Shown: positions 1 to 9,232, numbered from the stretch's first letter. The stretch: DNA of 64,000 nucleotides from Thalassovita gelatinovora (GCF_001458355.1 NZ_CYSA01000003.1:1-64000), one strand, 5' to 3'. The notes: a model not told the origin generated them from the letters alone. Program-made: numbers and translations.

Positions 1-244
1 GCAAAGGTAATTGTTATGACAATGCGGCCGTCGAGACATTCTTCAAAACCATCAAGGCCGAGCTGATCTGGCGGCGGTCATGGGCAACCAGGCGGCAAAC
101 TGAGATGGCTATCTTCGAATACATCAATGGCTTCTATAATCCGCGCCGACGCCATTCAGCACTGGGCTGGAAAAGCCCCGTCGCTTTTGAGCGGAAGGTG
201 GCTTAAACGAGCACTTGGGGCGGCACGAAACCGTGACAGGTCCA
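1..244 (+). mobile_element. 3' end of an IS3-family insertion sequence
   Basis: Only the right end of the element lies in the window; the rest is upstream. It holds the C-terminal part of an integrase-type transposase (3-206) and a short non-coding tail. The sequence then ends in GACAGGTCCA at 235-244; read from the outside this is TGGACCTGTC, which fits the TG...CA ends of IS3-type elements. Immediately after 244 the minus-strand RTX reading frame resumes, so the boundary is set by where the host gene's repeat pattern breaks. The left end and the target duplication cannot be seen. Confidence 0.8.
3..206 (+). CDS. IS3-family transposase, C-terminal fragment (partial at window start)
   Basis: This is the 3' end of an OrfB-type DDE transposase, which cuts and joins DNA ends for IS3-family transposition. 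The reading frame is open from base 3 and ends in TAA at 204-206, giving 67 visible residues. The start of this stretch reads KGNCYDNAAVETFF, the usual IS3 surroundings of the third catalytic residue (E of AVET). It is followed by FYNPRRRHSALG, the standard C-terminal signature of the family. The two catalytic aspartates must lie upstream of the window. Whether the element is intact cannot be judged. The insertion direction is opposite to the RTX gene it interrupts. Confidence 0.9.
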   Translation, partial: KGNCYDNAAVETFFKTIKAELIWRRSWATRRQTEMAIFEYINGFYNPRRRHSALGWKSPVAFERKVA

Positions 245-759
245 GTATCGTTGCCGACCCCGGTGCTGACATCGTTTCTGCCCGGTCCTGTATCCACTTC
301 ATCATTCCCTGCGCCGGAAATAATGTCGTCGTCGCCACGCCCGCCGACAACGGTGTCGTCGCCATCGCCCGAAGTAATCGAATCCGACCCGTTTTGGCCG
401 TGGATCAAATCGTCACCGCCGCCGGTCGCAACCACGTCGTTCCCGTCTCCCGCCATGATCGTCAGGTCGTTCGAACTACCCATCTCGTCGATAATGTCAT
501 TCCCATCGGAAACCTCGATTTCATCGGTGTTATCTTCTTTGTCAGTGGTATTTTCGCTGTCGAAAATATCCCACAGGACAAGGCCGCCAATGAGCGGAAG
601 CAGCGTCAATAAAAGCACAAAATGTCCCCATAAGTATTTGGAGACAATAAATTGAAACAATGTCAGAAATTCAAGCAAAAATAGTATTGCATGCAGATGT
701 ATATCGTTAATGACGACAACACTTCTCCAGAAACGGCTTTGTTTCAAATTCTGAGACAA
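245..759 (-). pseudogene. RTX-repeat membrane-anchored protein, 3' end destroyed by IS3 insertion
   Basis: The minus-strand frame encodes an N-terminal hydrophobic segment (HFVLLLTLLPLIGGLVLW), a short acidic linker, and then glycine/aspartate repeats such as GDGNDVVATGGGDD and GSDSITSGDGDD. These are the calcium-binding RTX (hemolysin-type) nonapeptides. The repeat pattern continues to GVGND near base 245 and then changes abruptly into unrelated residues that are antisense to the IS3 tail. The original C-terminus is therefore lost. No in-frame ATG is found near the 5' end; the start at 759 would be TTG, so the true start is uncertain. Architecture matches the intact gene at 815-1876, which suggests a tandem duplication. 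It may still make a truncated product of about 210 residues. Confidence 0.7.
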
Positions 760-814
760 TCAACGAGCGGGGGGGCATATACCGGCGCGTTCCGTCAGTA
801 GAAGAGCGTAATGC

Positions 815-1876
815 CTAACCCTCCAGCACCCTGACCGTCAGGTTGTCTGGCGTGATCTGGTCGAAGCTGACCCCTTGCAGGTGCAGGAACTCGATCCCCA
901 CGGCCGTCAGGACGATACCGCCATCGGGGGCCTCCTGCGCGGTGATTTCGTCAAAGCCAAATTCCAGCCCGCCGATCAGGGTGATCCGCACACTTTCGGT
1001 GTCGGGATCGAAATCGGTGATGGTGACGGTTTCAGCATCGCTGCTGTCCTGCACGATGCGTGGGTCTTGGTTGACGCAGATGCAGAACCGGTCGGTGCCG
1101 TCACCACCGGTCACGATATCACCGTCATCGGCGCGGATGAAATCGTCGCCCGCCCCACCGTTCAGGGTGTCGGGGGCATCGGGCAGGGGATTGCGGGCGT
1201 CATCGAATTGCAGGTCGCGGGCGACGATCCGGTCGTCACCGGCACCACCGTCAATTTGATCCCTGCCTTGATAGGAGGTTAGTAAATCATGCTCTGCCCC
1301 GCCCGACACGATGTCGTTGTCGGTCGCGGCCAATTCGGCGCTCAACAGGTTGTCGAGCCAGCGGTCTTCGCCATCGCCCAGATCGATCAGGTCGTTGCCG
1401 CCGCCGGATGTGACGGTGTCCGAACCGTCACCGGTTGAGATCGTGTCATTGCCATCGCCGGATTTAATGCGGTCATTCCCCGGCCCGCCGTCAATGATAT
1501 TGTCGCCGCCGGTCGACTGTAGAATGTCATTACCATCGTCGCCGGTGATCGTGTCATTGCCGTAATAGGCATTGATGTCGTCATTTCCCGCGCCACCGTC
1601 GATTGCGTCATCGCCAGATCCGGAATCCACGGAATCGTCGCCTGCTGCGGTTTGAATGGAATTGTTGCCATCGCCGGTCCGGATGATGTCATCGCCAGAA
1701 TGGGTATGAATGACAAGATTATTGTCATTAGACAGGTCAATGAACCGATCATCGTTTTCTGTACCGGTGAAGTTTTCGGCATCGTGACCGTCATCGCCAT
1801 CGGAGTCCCCGCCAAAGTTCAGGCTGTCCACCAATAGAAGCCCGATCATCAGTGGCATCACAATCAGAGTAAACAT
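815..1876 (-). CDS. RTX-repeat calcium-binding protein with N-terminal membrane segment
   Basis: 353 residues from ATG at 1876, chosen because it is preceded by AAGAGAG and starts directly at the hydrophobic segment MFTLIVMPLMIGLLLVD; the longer reading would need TTG. Residues about 1-18 form a membrane anchor or uncleaved signal. An Asp-rich linker follows, and then from about residue 45 to 280 many GGxGxD-type nonapeptides (GGAGNDDINAYYGND, GGPGNDRI, GGGNDLIDLGDGED). Such repeats fold as a calcium-bound parallel beta roll outside the cytoplasm. The C-terminus has the TITDFDPDTESVRI motif that often follows RTX rolls. No catalytic domain was seen, so the role is unknown; surface or adhesion functions are only a guess. 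It lies next to an IS-truncated paralogue. No type I secretion genes are nearby. Confidence 0.75.
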   Translation of the reverse strand: MFTLIVMPLMIGLLLVDSLNFGGDSDGDDGHDAENFTGTENDDRFIDLSNDNNLVIHTHSGDDIIRTGDGNNSIQTAAGDDSVDSGSGDDAIDGGAGNDDINAYYGNDTITGDDGNDILQSTGGDNIIDGGPGNDRIKSGDGNDTISTGDGSDTVTSGGGNDLIDLGDGEDRWLDNLLSAELAATDNDIVSGGAEHDLLTSYQGRDQIDGGAGDDRIVARDLQFDDARNPLPDAPDTLNGGAGDDFIRADDGDIVTGGDGTDRFCICVNQDPRIVQDSSDAETVTITDFDPDTESVRITLIGGLEFGFDEITAQEAPDGGIVLTAVGIEFLHLQGVSFDQITPDNLTVRVLEG

Positions 1877-1996
1877 AATGAAACACTCTCTTATCCCGGA
1901 ATTTAGATACAAATTTGGAAATAGAGAGCTTTTCTTAAAAGCGTGTAAATTTAGAACAAAAAGAGAATATTTAGTGTCATGGCTTTTGCGGGCACA

Positions 1997-2021
1997 CCTT
2001 GCGCGGGCTTGCCGCGCAAGG
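1997..2021. repeat. 10-bp perfect inverted repeat (hairpin) in the intergenic gap
   Basis: CCTTGCGCGG at 1997-2006 and CCGCGCAAGG at 2012-2021 form a perfect 10-bp stem with a 5-base loop. It lies in the 220-bp gap between the RTX gene and the RND pump gene, about 80 bases beyond the pump's stop codon. There is no T-run on either side, so it may be a second processing or termination hairpin. Confidence 0.5.
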
Positions 2022-2065
2022 GGCGATCGGACCGAATGGTCACCGACGCCAATCGGATCATGATG

Positions 2066-2100
2066 GTTGGCAAGACCGGGGCATCCCCGGTCTTGCCAAC
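2066..2100 (-). terminator. Hairpin directly at the stop codon of the RND pump gene
   Basis: GTTGGCAAGACCGGGG (2066-2081) and CCCCGGTCTTGCCAAC (2085-2100) form a perfect 16-bp stem with a CAT loop. On the minus strand this stem begins at the last base of the pump's TAG stop codon. No U-tract follows, so it could stabilise the mRNA 3' end or stop transcription by another route. It would work equally on both strands. Confidence 0.6.
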
Positions 2101-5100
2101 TATTCCGCTGCTTTCAGTTTTCGAGACTTGTCGGCACTGTCCACCTCGGGCAAATCGAACATGTCCGGGGTTTCTTCTTCCCAGATAATCTCGGGGGCTT
2201 TCAACCTGCGCGCGGCGCGTTGAAGCGCCAGATCGCGGGCGGCGCGGCTGGCGCGTCCCAATGACAAAGCTGCCAGCGCCCGTGCGATCCAGTGCAGATA
2301 GGTTGTGAACCAGATCCGGATCGCAAGCATTGCAGGGGTAAAGACCAGTGTCAGCACTGTGGCGATGCCCAGTCCGAACACCACTGCTGTGGCCAGCTGT
2401 TTCCACCACAGGGCCGTCGGGCTGTCGATGCTATAGCCACCCTGGATGAAATCCAGCGACAAGCCGAACATCATCGGGGCCAGCCCCGCCATCGTGGTCA
2501 CGGTGGTCAGAAGCACTGGACGGATACGATCTTCGGCGGTTCTGATGATCGCTTCGATCCGTGGCATATAGGCCGAATATTCCTGATAGGTGTCGATCAG
2601 AACGATATTGTTGTTCACCACGATACCGGCCAAGGCCACGATGCCGGTCCCGGTCATGATGACCGAAAAGGTCTGATCCATCACCAGCATGCCGATCAGA
2701 ACCCCGGTGGTGGACAACACCACCGCCAGCAGAACCAGCGCCGAATTGTAGAAGCTGTTGAACTGTGCCAGCAGGATGATGAACATCAAGGCCAGCGCCG
2801 CGCCAAAGGCCTGACCAAGGAAGGCCTGGCTTTCCGCCTGATCGTCCTGATCGCCGGTCCATTCCCATTCAACGCCTACGGGCAGCGGTTTGGTTTTTAA
2901 CCAGTTTGTCAGATCTTCGATCCGCTCGTTTGCGGTGATCGGGACGGTTACCTCTTTGCCATTCTGGTCGGTGATCGTTTTGGTCAGGCCGCTGGTGATT
3001 CCGGCTTTGACATCGAAGTAGCGTTTCTGATCGACCCGGCTGATGCTGGCCAGCTTTGGCACCGGTTGACGGGAGATGAAATTTGCCAACGGCACCAATC
3101 CGTCGGCAGTACGCACCTTCAGCGTGTCGAGCGTCGACAGAACCCGATCGCTTTCTGGTAACCGGACACGGATTTCGATTTCCTCATCCGAACTATCGAC
3201 CCGCATCGTATCGAGAAGGATGCCGCGCGTGACCAGCTGAACCATGGCTCCCACGGTGGCCACATTGGCACCATAACGGCCCGCCTTTTCGACATCGACG
3301 TCGATTTGCCAGTCGATGCCGGGCAGCGGCAGCGTATCTTCGATCAGTTCCAACCCTTCGGTGTCTTCAAACCGGGTGCGGGCGATATTGGTGGCGGCAA
3401 TCAGGTCTTCCCAGTTGTCCCCCTTTAACCGCAGATGCACGGGCTTGGCCGATGCTGGGCCGCGGGCCTGCGCCAAAATCTCCACTTTGATACCTGGGAT
3501 CTGTTGCAACTGTTCGGTCAATTCGGCCAAAATGATGTCGCCATCCAAATCGGGACGGTCGGAACGGTCTTCCCACGGTATTGTTTCAAACTGGATTTGG
3601 CCGATCGTATCCACCGGTGGCTGCGCTCCGCCAGTGTTGCTGTTCAGACCGCCTTCTCCGGCAAAGGTAAAGGCATTCAATACCCCCGGATGGGACAGAA
3701 CGATGTCTTCGGCCTCTTGCACCAGCAGGTCTTTTTCAGTCACCGACAGGTTGCCGCGCGCCCGGACATAGACGATGGCCTGTTCCGGTTCGGATTCGAC
3801 GAAAAACTCGGTTCCCTTGTTGTGTTCGCCGAAATAGCTGAACACCGACATCACCACGAACCCGACAACCCCGACCGCGACCAGAGGCATGACGGGGTTG
3901 CCGACAATGGCCTTGATGGCCCAGCCGAACAAGGTCCGGCGACGTCTGGCTTTGATCTTGCGCCGGCGCCATTGGATTTCCGCAGCTTGCAGGGTGACCG
4001 AGGAGGCAAAGGCACCGAGGACAAAAATTGCACCGCCAACTGCCAAAGATGCCCGACCCGCATCGCCAAGCTCAAACAGGTAATTAGGATTGAGAACCTG
4101 CATTGCACCGACAAACATCATCAGCATCGATGGTGGCACCAAAGCGGCCCGCGCAATCCACCACGGCAGATGACGCTTGAGAAATTCCGACATATTGTGG
4201 AATTTGCGGCTGAGCCGGCCCGACACGCCGCCCATAACGGGAAGATAGATCAAGGCGACCACAAGCGAGGCGCTGAGAACGAAAATCAGCGTGACGGGCA
4301 ACATGCTCATGAATTCACCCGGCACCCCGGGCCAGAACAGCATCGGCAGGAAGGCGCAAAGCGTCGTCGCGGTGGAACTGACCACCGGCCAGAACATCCG
4401 CTTGGCGGCTTCGACATAGGCATGCATCGGACCGACGCCTTCGTTGATCCGCTTGTCGGCATATTCCACCACCACGATGGCCCCATCGACCAGCATCCCG
4501 ACGGCGAGGATCAACCCGAACATCACGATATTGGAAATCGTTACGCCCATCGCTGCCAGCAGCAAAAAACATAGCAGGAACGAGGTCGGGATGGCGAAGC
4601 CCACCAGAAGCGCCGCACGGCTGCCCAAAGATGCCAAAACCACAATCATCACCAGCGCGATCGCGGTCAGAACAGAGCCTTCCAACTGGCTGACCATAGA
4701 CCCGACAACGCGGCCCTGGTCGTTCGAGGTGCCAAGCCGCACCGCCGCCTTAAGGTCGTCGGGCCAATCTTCGCGCGCCTTGTCCAATTCGTCTTTTACC
4801 GTCTCGATCGTGTCCAGCAGGTTGAAGCCTTTGCGTTTCACGACCTGCAGGGCGACGGTGGGCACGCCGTTGAATTGTGCGGTGCCTGTGCGGTCTTCGA
4901 AGGTCAGACGGATTTCTGCCAGATCGCCCAACGTGACGACCCGCTGGCCATTAATCTTGACCGGCAGGGAATAAATGTCGCGGGGTTCGTCAAAGGAAGA
5001 CGGGATCTTGACCGAAAACGTGCCCTGATCTGTTTCCACCTCGCCAGCGGCGACCAGCATGTTGTTGCTGGTGACAACGTTGATCAGTTCCTGTGCGGTG

Positions 5101-5690
5101 ACGTTATAGGATTCCAGCCGCAGCGGATCGATCACCACTTCGACCATTTCATCGCGATTGCCCGCGATACCGGCTTCCAGCACTGAATCGAGAGATTCCA
5201 GCTGATCCTGCAGGTCTTTCGCGACGCGGTACATCGTGCGTTCAGGGACGTCGCCGGTCAGGTTGACGATCAGGATCGGAAATTCCGAAAAGTTGATTTC
5301 GTTGACCGAGTAGCTGTCGAAACCACTGGGGAACTGGCCTTCTGCGGTCGACATCGCGTCACGGACATCTGCCGTGACCTTGGTCTTGTCCCAACCGAAT
5401 TCGAATTCCAGCGCCACCCCGGCATAGCCTTCCGAGGCGGTGGAGGACATGGTTTTCAACCCATCCAGACCGGCCAATTCTGTTTCCATCGGCTTGACCA
5501 GCAGGGTTTCGGAATCCTCGGCGGAAATGCCGGGGAAGGGGACCGAAACGAACAGAGCCGGAATTTCGATATCCGGTTCCCCTTCTTTCGGCAGGCCGAA
5601 ATAGGCATATCCCCCTGCCAGCAATGACAGCAGGATGAAAGCCATTACCATGCGGGCGCGTTCTGCGGCCCAATCGACGATACCGGTCAT
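2100..5690 (-). CDS. RND-family efflux transporter, AcrB/CusA-like permease
   Basis: Inner-membrane proton-driven pump that exports drugs or other small molecules through a tripartite complex. At 1196 residues it is longer than the usual 1030-1050. Residues 14-31 form the first membrane helix, followed by GEPDIEIP and the porter region. Membrane helices 2-6 lie around 335-480 with the GMLVDGAIVVVEYADKR segment typical of RND helix 4. An extra hydrophobic, basic insert lies around 500-610, and the second half repeats the layout, including GIVVNNNIVLIDTYQEYS. An acidic C-terminal tail follows the last helix. The start overlaps the end of the adaptor gene by 4 bp (ATGA), so the two are translationally coupled. 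No outer-membrane TolC-type gene is adjacent. The substrate cannot be read from the sequence. Confidence 0.93.
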   Translation of the reverse strand: MTGIVDWAAERARMVMAFILLSLLAGGYAYFGLPKEGEPDIEIPALFVSVPFPGISAEDSETLLVKPMETELAGLDGLKTMSSTASEGYAGVALEFEFGWDKTKVTADVRDAMSTAEGQFPSGFDSYSVNEINFSEFPILIVNLTGDVPERTMYRVAKDLQDQLESLDSVLEAGIAGNRDEMVEVVIDPLRLESYNVTAQELINVVTSNNMLVAAGEVETDQGTFSVKIPSSFDEPRDIYSLPVKINGQRVVTLGDLAEIRLTFEDRTGTAQFNGVPTVALQVVKRKGFNLLDTIETVKDELDKAREDWPDDLKAAVRLGTSNDQGRVVGSMVSQLEGSVLTAIALVMIVVLASLGSRAALLVGFAIPTSFLLCFLLLAAMGVTISNIVMFGLILAVGMLVDGAIVVVEYADKRINEGVGPMHAYVEAAKRMFWPVVSSTATTLCAFLPMLFWPGVPGEFMSMLPVTLIFVLSASLVVALIYLPVMGGVSGRLSRKFHNMSEFLKRHLPWWIARAALVPPSMLMMFVGAMQVLNPNYLFELGDAGRASLAVGGAIFVLGAFASSVTLQAAEIQWRRRKIKARRRRTLFGWAIKAIVGNPVMPLVAVGVVGFVVMSVFSYFGEHNKGTEFFVESEPEQAIVYVRARGNLSVTEKDLLVQEAEDIVLSHPGVLNAFTFAGEGGLNSNTGGAQPPVDTIGQIQFETIPWEDRSDRPDLDGDIILAELTEQLQQIPGIKVEILAQARGPASAKPVHLRLKGDNWEDLIAATNIARTRFEDTEGLELIEDTLPLPGIDWQIDVDVEKAGRYGANVATVGAMVQLVTRGILLDTMRVDSSDEEIEIRVRLPESDRVLSTLDTLKVRTADGLVPLANFISRQPVPKLASISRVDQKRYFDVKAGITSGLTKTITDQNGKEVTVPITANERIEDLTNWLKTKPLPVGVEWEWTGDQDDQAESQAFLGQAFGAALALMFIILLAQFNSFYNSALVLLAVVLSTTGVLIGMLVMDQTFSVIMTGTGIVALAGIVVNNNIVLIDTYQEYSAYMPRIEAIIRTAEDRIRPVLLTTVTTMAGLAPMMFGLSLDFIQGGYSIDSPTALWWKQLATAVVFGLGIATVLTLVFTPAMLAIRIWFTTYLHWIARALAALSLGRASRAARDLALQRAARRLKAPEIIWEEETPDMFDLPEVDSADKSRKLKAAE

Positions 5691-6919
5691 TGCGATACCT
5701 CGCGATAGGTCGGCAATACCTTGACGCCATCGACCACGTATTCCTGTCCAACCACGATGACATCGACGGTTTCCGGCAGCCCGCTTACCCAGGTGCCTTC
5801 GGCGGTGTCACGGATCAAAGAGACAGGTTTGAACGCAACGACATTGTCGTCCTCTACGATCCGAACGCCCAGACGTCCGCCGTCATCAAGCGTCAGCGAC
5901 GATTGCGGAAGAAGATGGGCCCGGGTTCCGGCTGACGCGATCAGGATCTCGGCGGTTTGACCATCGCGGATGCTCAAATCTTCGTTGGTCACTTCGATAT
6001 CAACGCGGAAGGTTCGGGTCTGTGGATCGGCTGAACGAGACAAGAATATAACCCGCCCCCGCACTTCCTGCCCGTCACTCAGACGCGCCCCGGCCAAACT
6101 GCCCAACGAGACCCGGTTTACCTGAGTTTCCGGCACGTAGCCGATGACCTTGATCGGGTCGAGCTGGATCACAGTGGCACAGACGCTGCCTGCGGTCAGC
6201 AAACTGCCCAGTTCTGCCGTGTCGGTTTCAAGTAACCCTGCGAAGGGGGCGGTAATGGTCAGCCGTTCGATTTCTGTTTCCGCGACCTCGACATTGGCTT
6301 CGGCGGCTCGAATCCCGGCCTGTGCGGACTCGACCCCGGAACGGGCCGATTCAATTGATGCTTCGGCGGATTTCACCCCTGCCTGCGTGGATGCTACCCG
6401 AGTGTTGGAAGCATAGCCTTCTTTCGACAATTCGGACGCGACTGTGTCGTTGATCTGAGCTTCGTCAAACCGTGCTTGCGCTTCTTTAATGCGGGCCTCT
6501 GCCTGAGGAACCTGTGCTTTGGCATTGGCCAGTTGTGCCTGGGCATTGGCCAAGGCCGCCGGACGTGTGCCGGGATCAAGCTTGCACAATTCCTGATCTT
6601 TCTGGACGAAACTGCCTTTGCGCAACGGTTCCGAAATCACCCGTGATGTGGTTTCGGACCGAACTTCAACTTGCCGCGCCGCTTCGGTTTCGCCGCGCAG
6701 GATCACCGCACTGTCGATTTCGCGGCTTTGCGAACGCTGCACCACCACCCGCACAACCGAGGCCGGTTCGCTGGTTGGTGTGGTGGTTTGTTCTGCTTCA
6801 ACCTTGGTCGTTTCCTCAGTATTGCCGGTAGCAAATGCGATCACAACGTCGCGCTTCATTACCAGAAGGAACAGACCGGCAGTCACCAGCAGGGCAGTGA
6901 TAATCGGAACAATACGCAT
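5687..6919 (-). CDS. Efflux RND transporter periplasmic adaptor (HlyD/AcrA type)
   Basis: Membrane fusion protein of 410 residues that links the RND pump to an outer-membrane channel. An N-terminal membrane anchor (about residues 4-22) is followed by a Thr/Glu-rich linker. A first lipoyl half then leads into a long alpha-helical hairpin (about 130-235) rich in Ala, Gln and Glu, with repeated QAEARIKEAQARFDEAQ-like and AGVKSAEASIESA-like units. The second lipoyl half (LTITAPFAGLLETDTAELG) and a beta-barrel follow. It is the first gene of the two-gene operon; the pump gene starts within its last four bases. Its promoter must lie in the 213-bp gap shared with the divergent yfgM-type gene. No regulator gene is adjacent. 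Confidence 0.93.
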   Translation of the reverse strand: MRIVPIITALLVTAGLFLLVMKRDVVIAFATGNTEETTKVEAEQTTTPTSEPASVVRVVVQRSQSREIDSAVILRGETEAARQVEVRSETTSRVISEPLRKGSFVQKDQELCKLDPGTRPAALANAQAQLANAKAQVPQAEARIKEAQARFDEAQINDTVASELSKEGYASNTRVASTQAGVKSAEASIESARSGVESAQAGIRAAEANVEVAETEIERLTITAPFAGLLETDTAELGSLLTAGSVCATVIQLDPIKVIGYVPETQVNRVSLGSLAGARLSDGQEVRGRVIFLSRSADPQTRTFRVDIEVTNEDLSIRDGQTAEILIASAGTRAHLLPQSSLTLDDGGRLGVRIVEDDNVVAFKPVSLIRDTAEGTWVSGLPETVDVIVVGQEYVVDGVKVLPTYREVSQ

Positions 6920-7132
6920 TTGGGGTCCTAAATTTTTTTGTTCTTGGTGCCGTAAGTGGCTTTTCTATACTGAAATACAAGCTTGTGCAGCAATAACTAA
7001 ACAGATCGGTTCGGAGTATGCTGCAGCAAAAACATCCGCAAGCAGGCAGAACGCGGAAAACATGCACACATAGCGGCGCATTCGCGCACACCCTTGGCAG
7101 CCTCGGTGCTTCGCGTTAAGAGGGGGCAAATC

Positions 7133-7816
7133 ATGGGGGCACGAGTTGTGAGCAACAGCGACAGTTTCATTGAAGAAGTCACCGAAGAAGTGCGCCGTGA
7201 CCGGCTGTTTGCGCTGATCCGCCGCTATGGCTGGATCGCAGTTCTGGCGGTGTTGACTTTGGTTGGCGGGGCCGCGTGGAACGAATGGCGCAAAGCGCAG
7301 AATATTGCGGCGGCACAGGCGCTTGGCGATGAAATTGTCGTCGCGCTAGAGGCTGACGCGGCCCAAGACCGTGCCGATGCTTTGGCGACGATCACATCCG
7401 AAACCGCGCAGGGCGATTTGGTTGTCAGCCTACTGCGGGCGGCACAACTGGAAGAAGCGGGCGACACCGTCGGTGCGCTTCAACTGCTTGATGCGCTGGC
7501 CGCTAATGGCGATGCACCGGCGATTTATCGTCAAGTCGCCGGTTTCAAATCGCTGCTGCTGCAAGCCGATACGTTGTCAGCCGACCAACGCCGTTTACGG
7601 TTGGACGGCTTGATTCAAACCGGATCGACTTTGCGGCTTCTGGCCGAGGAACAACTGGCGCTGATCGACATGTCCGAAAACATGCCGCAGGCCGCAATCG
7701 AACGGCTGCAAAGGATCATTGCAGATGCCGAAGCCACGACAGGCTTGCGTCGCCGCGCATCTCAGTTGATTGTGGCCCTTGGCGGCGACACCGCCACCGA
7801 GACGAATACGAACTGA
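7133..7816 (+). CDS. YfgM-like tetratricopeptide membrane protein
   Basis: A 227-residue protein with a short cytoplasmic N-terminus, one membrane helix (about residues 32-50, YGWIAVLAVLTLVGGAAW), and a helical periplasmic part with TPR-like repeats. In other proteobacteria YfgM is an ancillary SecYEG-associated factor for envelope protein traffic; that role is carried over by family. ATG at 7133 was taken because AGGGGG lies 6-11 bases upstream. GTG at 7148 (giving SNSDSFIEEVTEE) is an equally plausible start and matches how I recall the family beginning. It is the first gene of yfgM-bamB-der, and bamB starts 49 bp downstream. Confidence 0.8.
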   Translation: MGARVVSNSDSFIEEVTEEVRRDRLFALIRRYGWIAVLAVLTLVGGAAWNEWRKAQNIAAAQALGDEIVVALEADAAQDRADALATITSETAQGDLVVSLLRAAQLEEAGDTVGALQLLDALAANGDAPAIYRQVAGFKSLLLQADTLSADQRRLRLDGLIQTGSTLRLLAEEQLALIDMSENMPQAAIERLQRIIADAEATTGLRRRASQLIVALGGDTATETNTN

Positions 7817-7865
7817 GACTTTTGTGACCAGTGGTTTCAGCGCAATAAGACAGAGGGCAGGATTG

Positions 7866-9185
7866 GTGAAACGCAGTTCTATCGTTCTTGGCCTGGTAGC
7901 GGTTTCGCTGCTGGTAGCCTGCACCGAAAAAGAAGTCATCCTGCCAGGTAAACGCGAAAATATTCGTTCTATCCTGAGCGAAGAGGATATCATCGAGGCA
8001 CCGTTGAGCGCCGCCAGCAGGAAATTGACCCTGCCCAAGGTCAGTAGCAACGCCAGTTGGACGCATCGCATTGGAACGCCGAAATATCGGCCTTCGCATC
8101 CGGCACTTGCCGCCGCACCGTCGTTGGTGTGGAGCGCTGACATCGGCGCAGGCGACGGCAAGCGCAACCGTATCACCGCCGATCCGGTGGTGGATCAGGG
8201 GCGTGTCTTCACACTGGATGCCGAAGCGCAGGTTGTTGCTACGTCAACGGCGGGCACAACGCTGTGGAAAACCGATCTCACCCCGGCCCGTGACCGTCAG
8301 GACGAAGCCACCGGTGGCGGTTTGGCGCTTGGCGCGGGCAAGCTGTTCGTCGCTTCGGGGTTCGGAACGCTGACCGCGATTGATCCGGCAACAGGCGGCG
8401 TTGTCTGGCAGCAGGATTTGGAATCGACCGGGTCGGGCACCCCCACTGTTTACGACGATCTGGTCTATATGGTCGGCGGCGACAACACCGCTTGGGCGCT
8501 TGAGGCGGATACTGGCCGGGTACGCTGGCAACTGACGCAGGCGTCCGATATTGGCAATGTCCTTGGCGCATCCGCCCCGGCAGTGAACGACAAATTCGTG
8601 GTCTTCGCATATGGCGATGGCGGACTGCACGGTGCGTTCCGAAAAGGTGGGCTGAGGCTGTGGTCCAGCTATGTTTCGGGCCAACGACGGTTCAAATCCA
8701 TTGCCAAGGTCAGCGATATTACCGGCGATCCGGTCATTGATGGCGATATCGTCTATGTTGGTTCCCATTCCGGGCGCCTGGTGGCGCTCGACATCAATAC
8801 CGGCGAACGGATATGGACGGCGGCCGAAGGCGCGATCAGCCCGGTTTGGCCCGCTGGAGGGTCTGTTTTTGCACTGACCGATCAAAACGAACTGGTGCGG
8901 CTCAACGCCCAGGATGGCAGTCGGATCTGGGGCACAAAACTACCCAACTTCGTCAAATACCACCCGCGTAAGGCGGCCGAGGTCTATGCCCATTACGGCC
9001 CCGTTCTGGCCGGTGGTCAATTGGTCGTGGCGTCCAATGACGGGCTGTTGCGGTTTTTCAACCCGGAAACGGGTGCCATGACCCGTTCGGTCGAAGTCCC
9101 GGGCGGTGCCACCACCGCGCCGGTGGTGGCGGGCGGTGTGCTGTATGTTGTCGGCACCAAAGGTCAATTGTACGCTTTCCGTTGA
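7866..9185 (+). CDS. bamB: Outer membrane protein assembly factor BamB (beta-propeller lipoprotein)
   Basis: 439-residue lipoprotein of the BAM complex, which inserts beta-barrel proteins in the outer membrane. GTG at 7866 is preceded by GAGGG and puts a signal peptide with lipobox LLVAC right at the N-terminus. The mature part carries repeated PQQ-type blades, for example ALEADTGRVRWQL, ALDINTGERIWTA and RLNAQDGSRIWGT, consistent with an eight-bladed propeller. The gene lies between the yfgM-like gene and der, the order seen widely in proteobacteria. A longer upstream reading frame exists but would bury the signal peptide. Confidence 0.93.
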   Translation: MKRSSIVLGLVAVSLLVACTEKEVILPGKRENIRSILSEEDIIEAPLSAASRKLTLPKVSSNASWTHRIGTPKYRPSHPALAAAPSLVWSADIGAGDGKRNRITADPVVDQGRVFTLDAEAQVVATSTAGTTLWKTDLTPARDRQDEATGGGLALGAGKLFVASGFGTLTAIDPATGGVVWQQDLESTGSGTPTVYDDLVYMVGGDNTAWALEADTGRVRWQLTQASDIGNVLGASAPAVNDKFVVFAYGDGGLHGAFRKGGLRLWSSYVSGQRRFKSIAKVSDITGDPVIDGDIVYVGSHSGRLVALDINTGERIWTAAEGAISPVWPAGGSVFALTDQNELVRLNAQDGSRIWGTKLPNFVKYHPRKAAEVYAHYGPVLAGGQLVVASNDGLLRFFNPETGAMTRSVEVPGGATTAPVVAGGVLYVVGTKGQLYAFR

Positions 9186-9232
9186 TCGCAACTTGGTGTA
9201 ACAGGGCGGCTTGATCCGTTTTGGAGCGATAA

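Noticed and set aside
3435-4574. 379-residue frame antisense to the RND pump
   Set aside because: Shadow of a clear RND gene; residues are His/Gln/Asp/Arg-rich noise.
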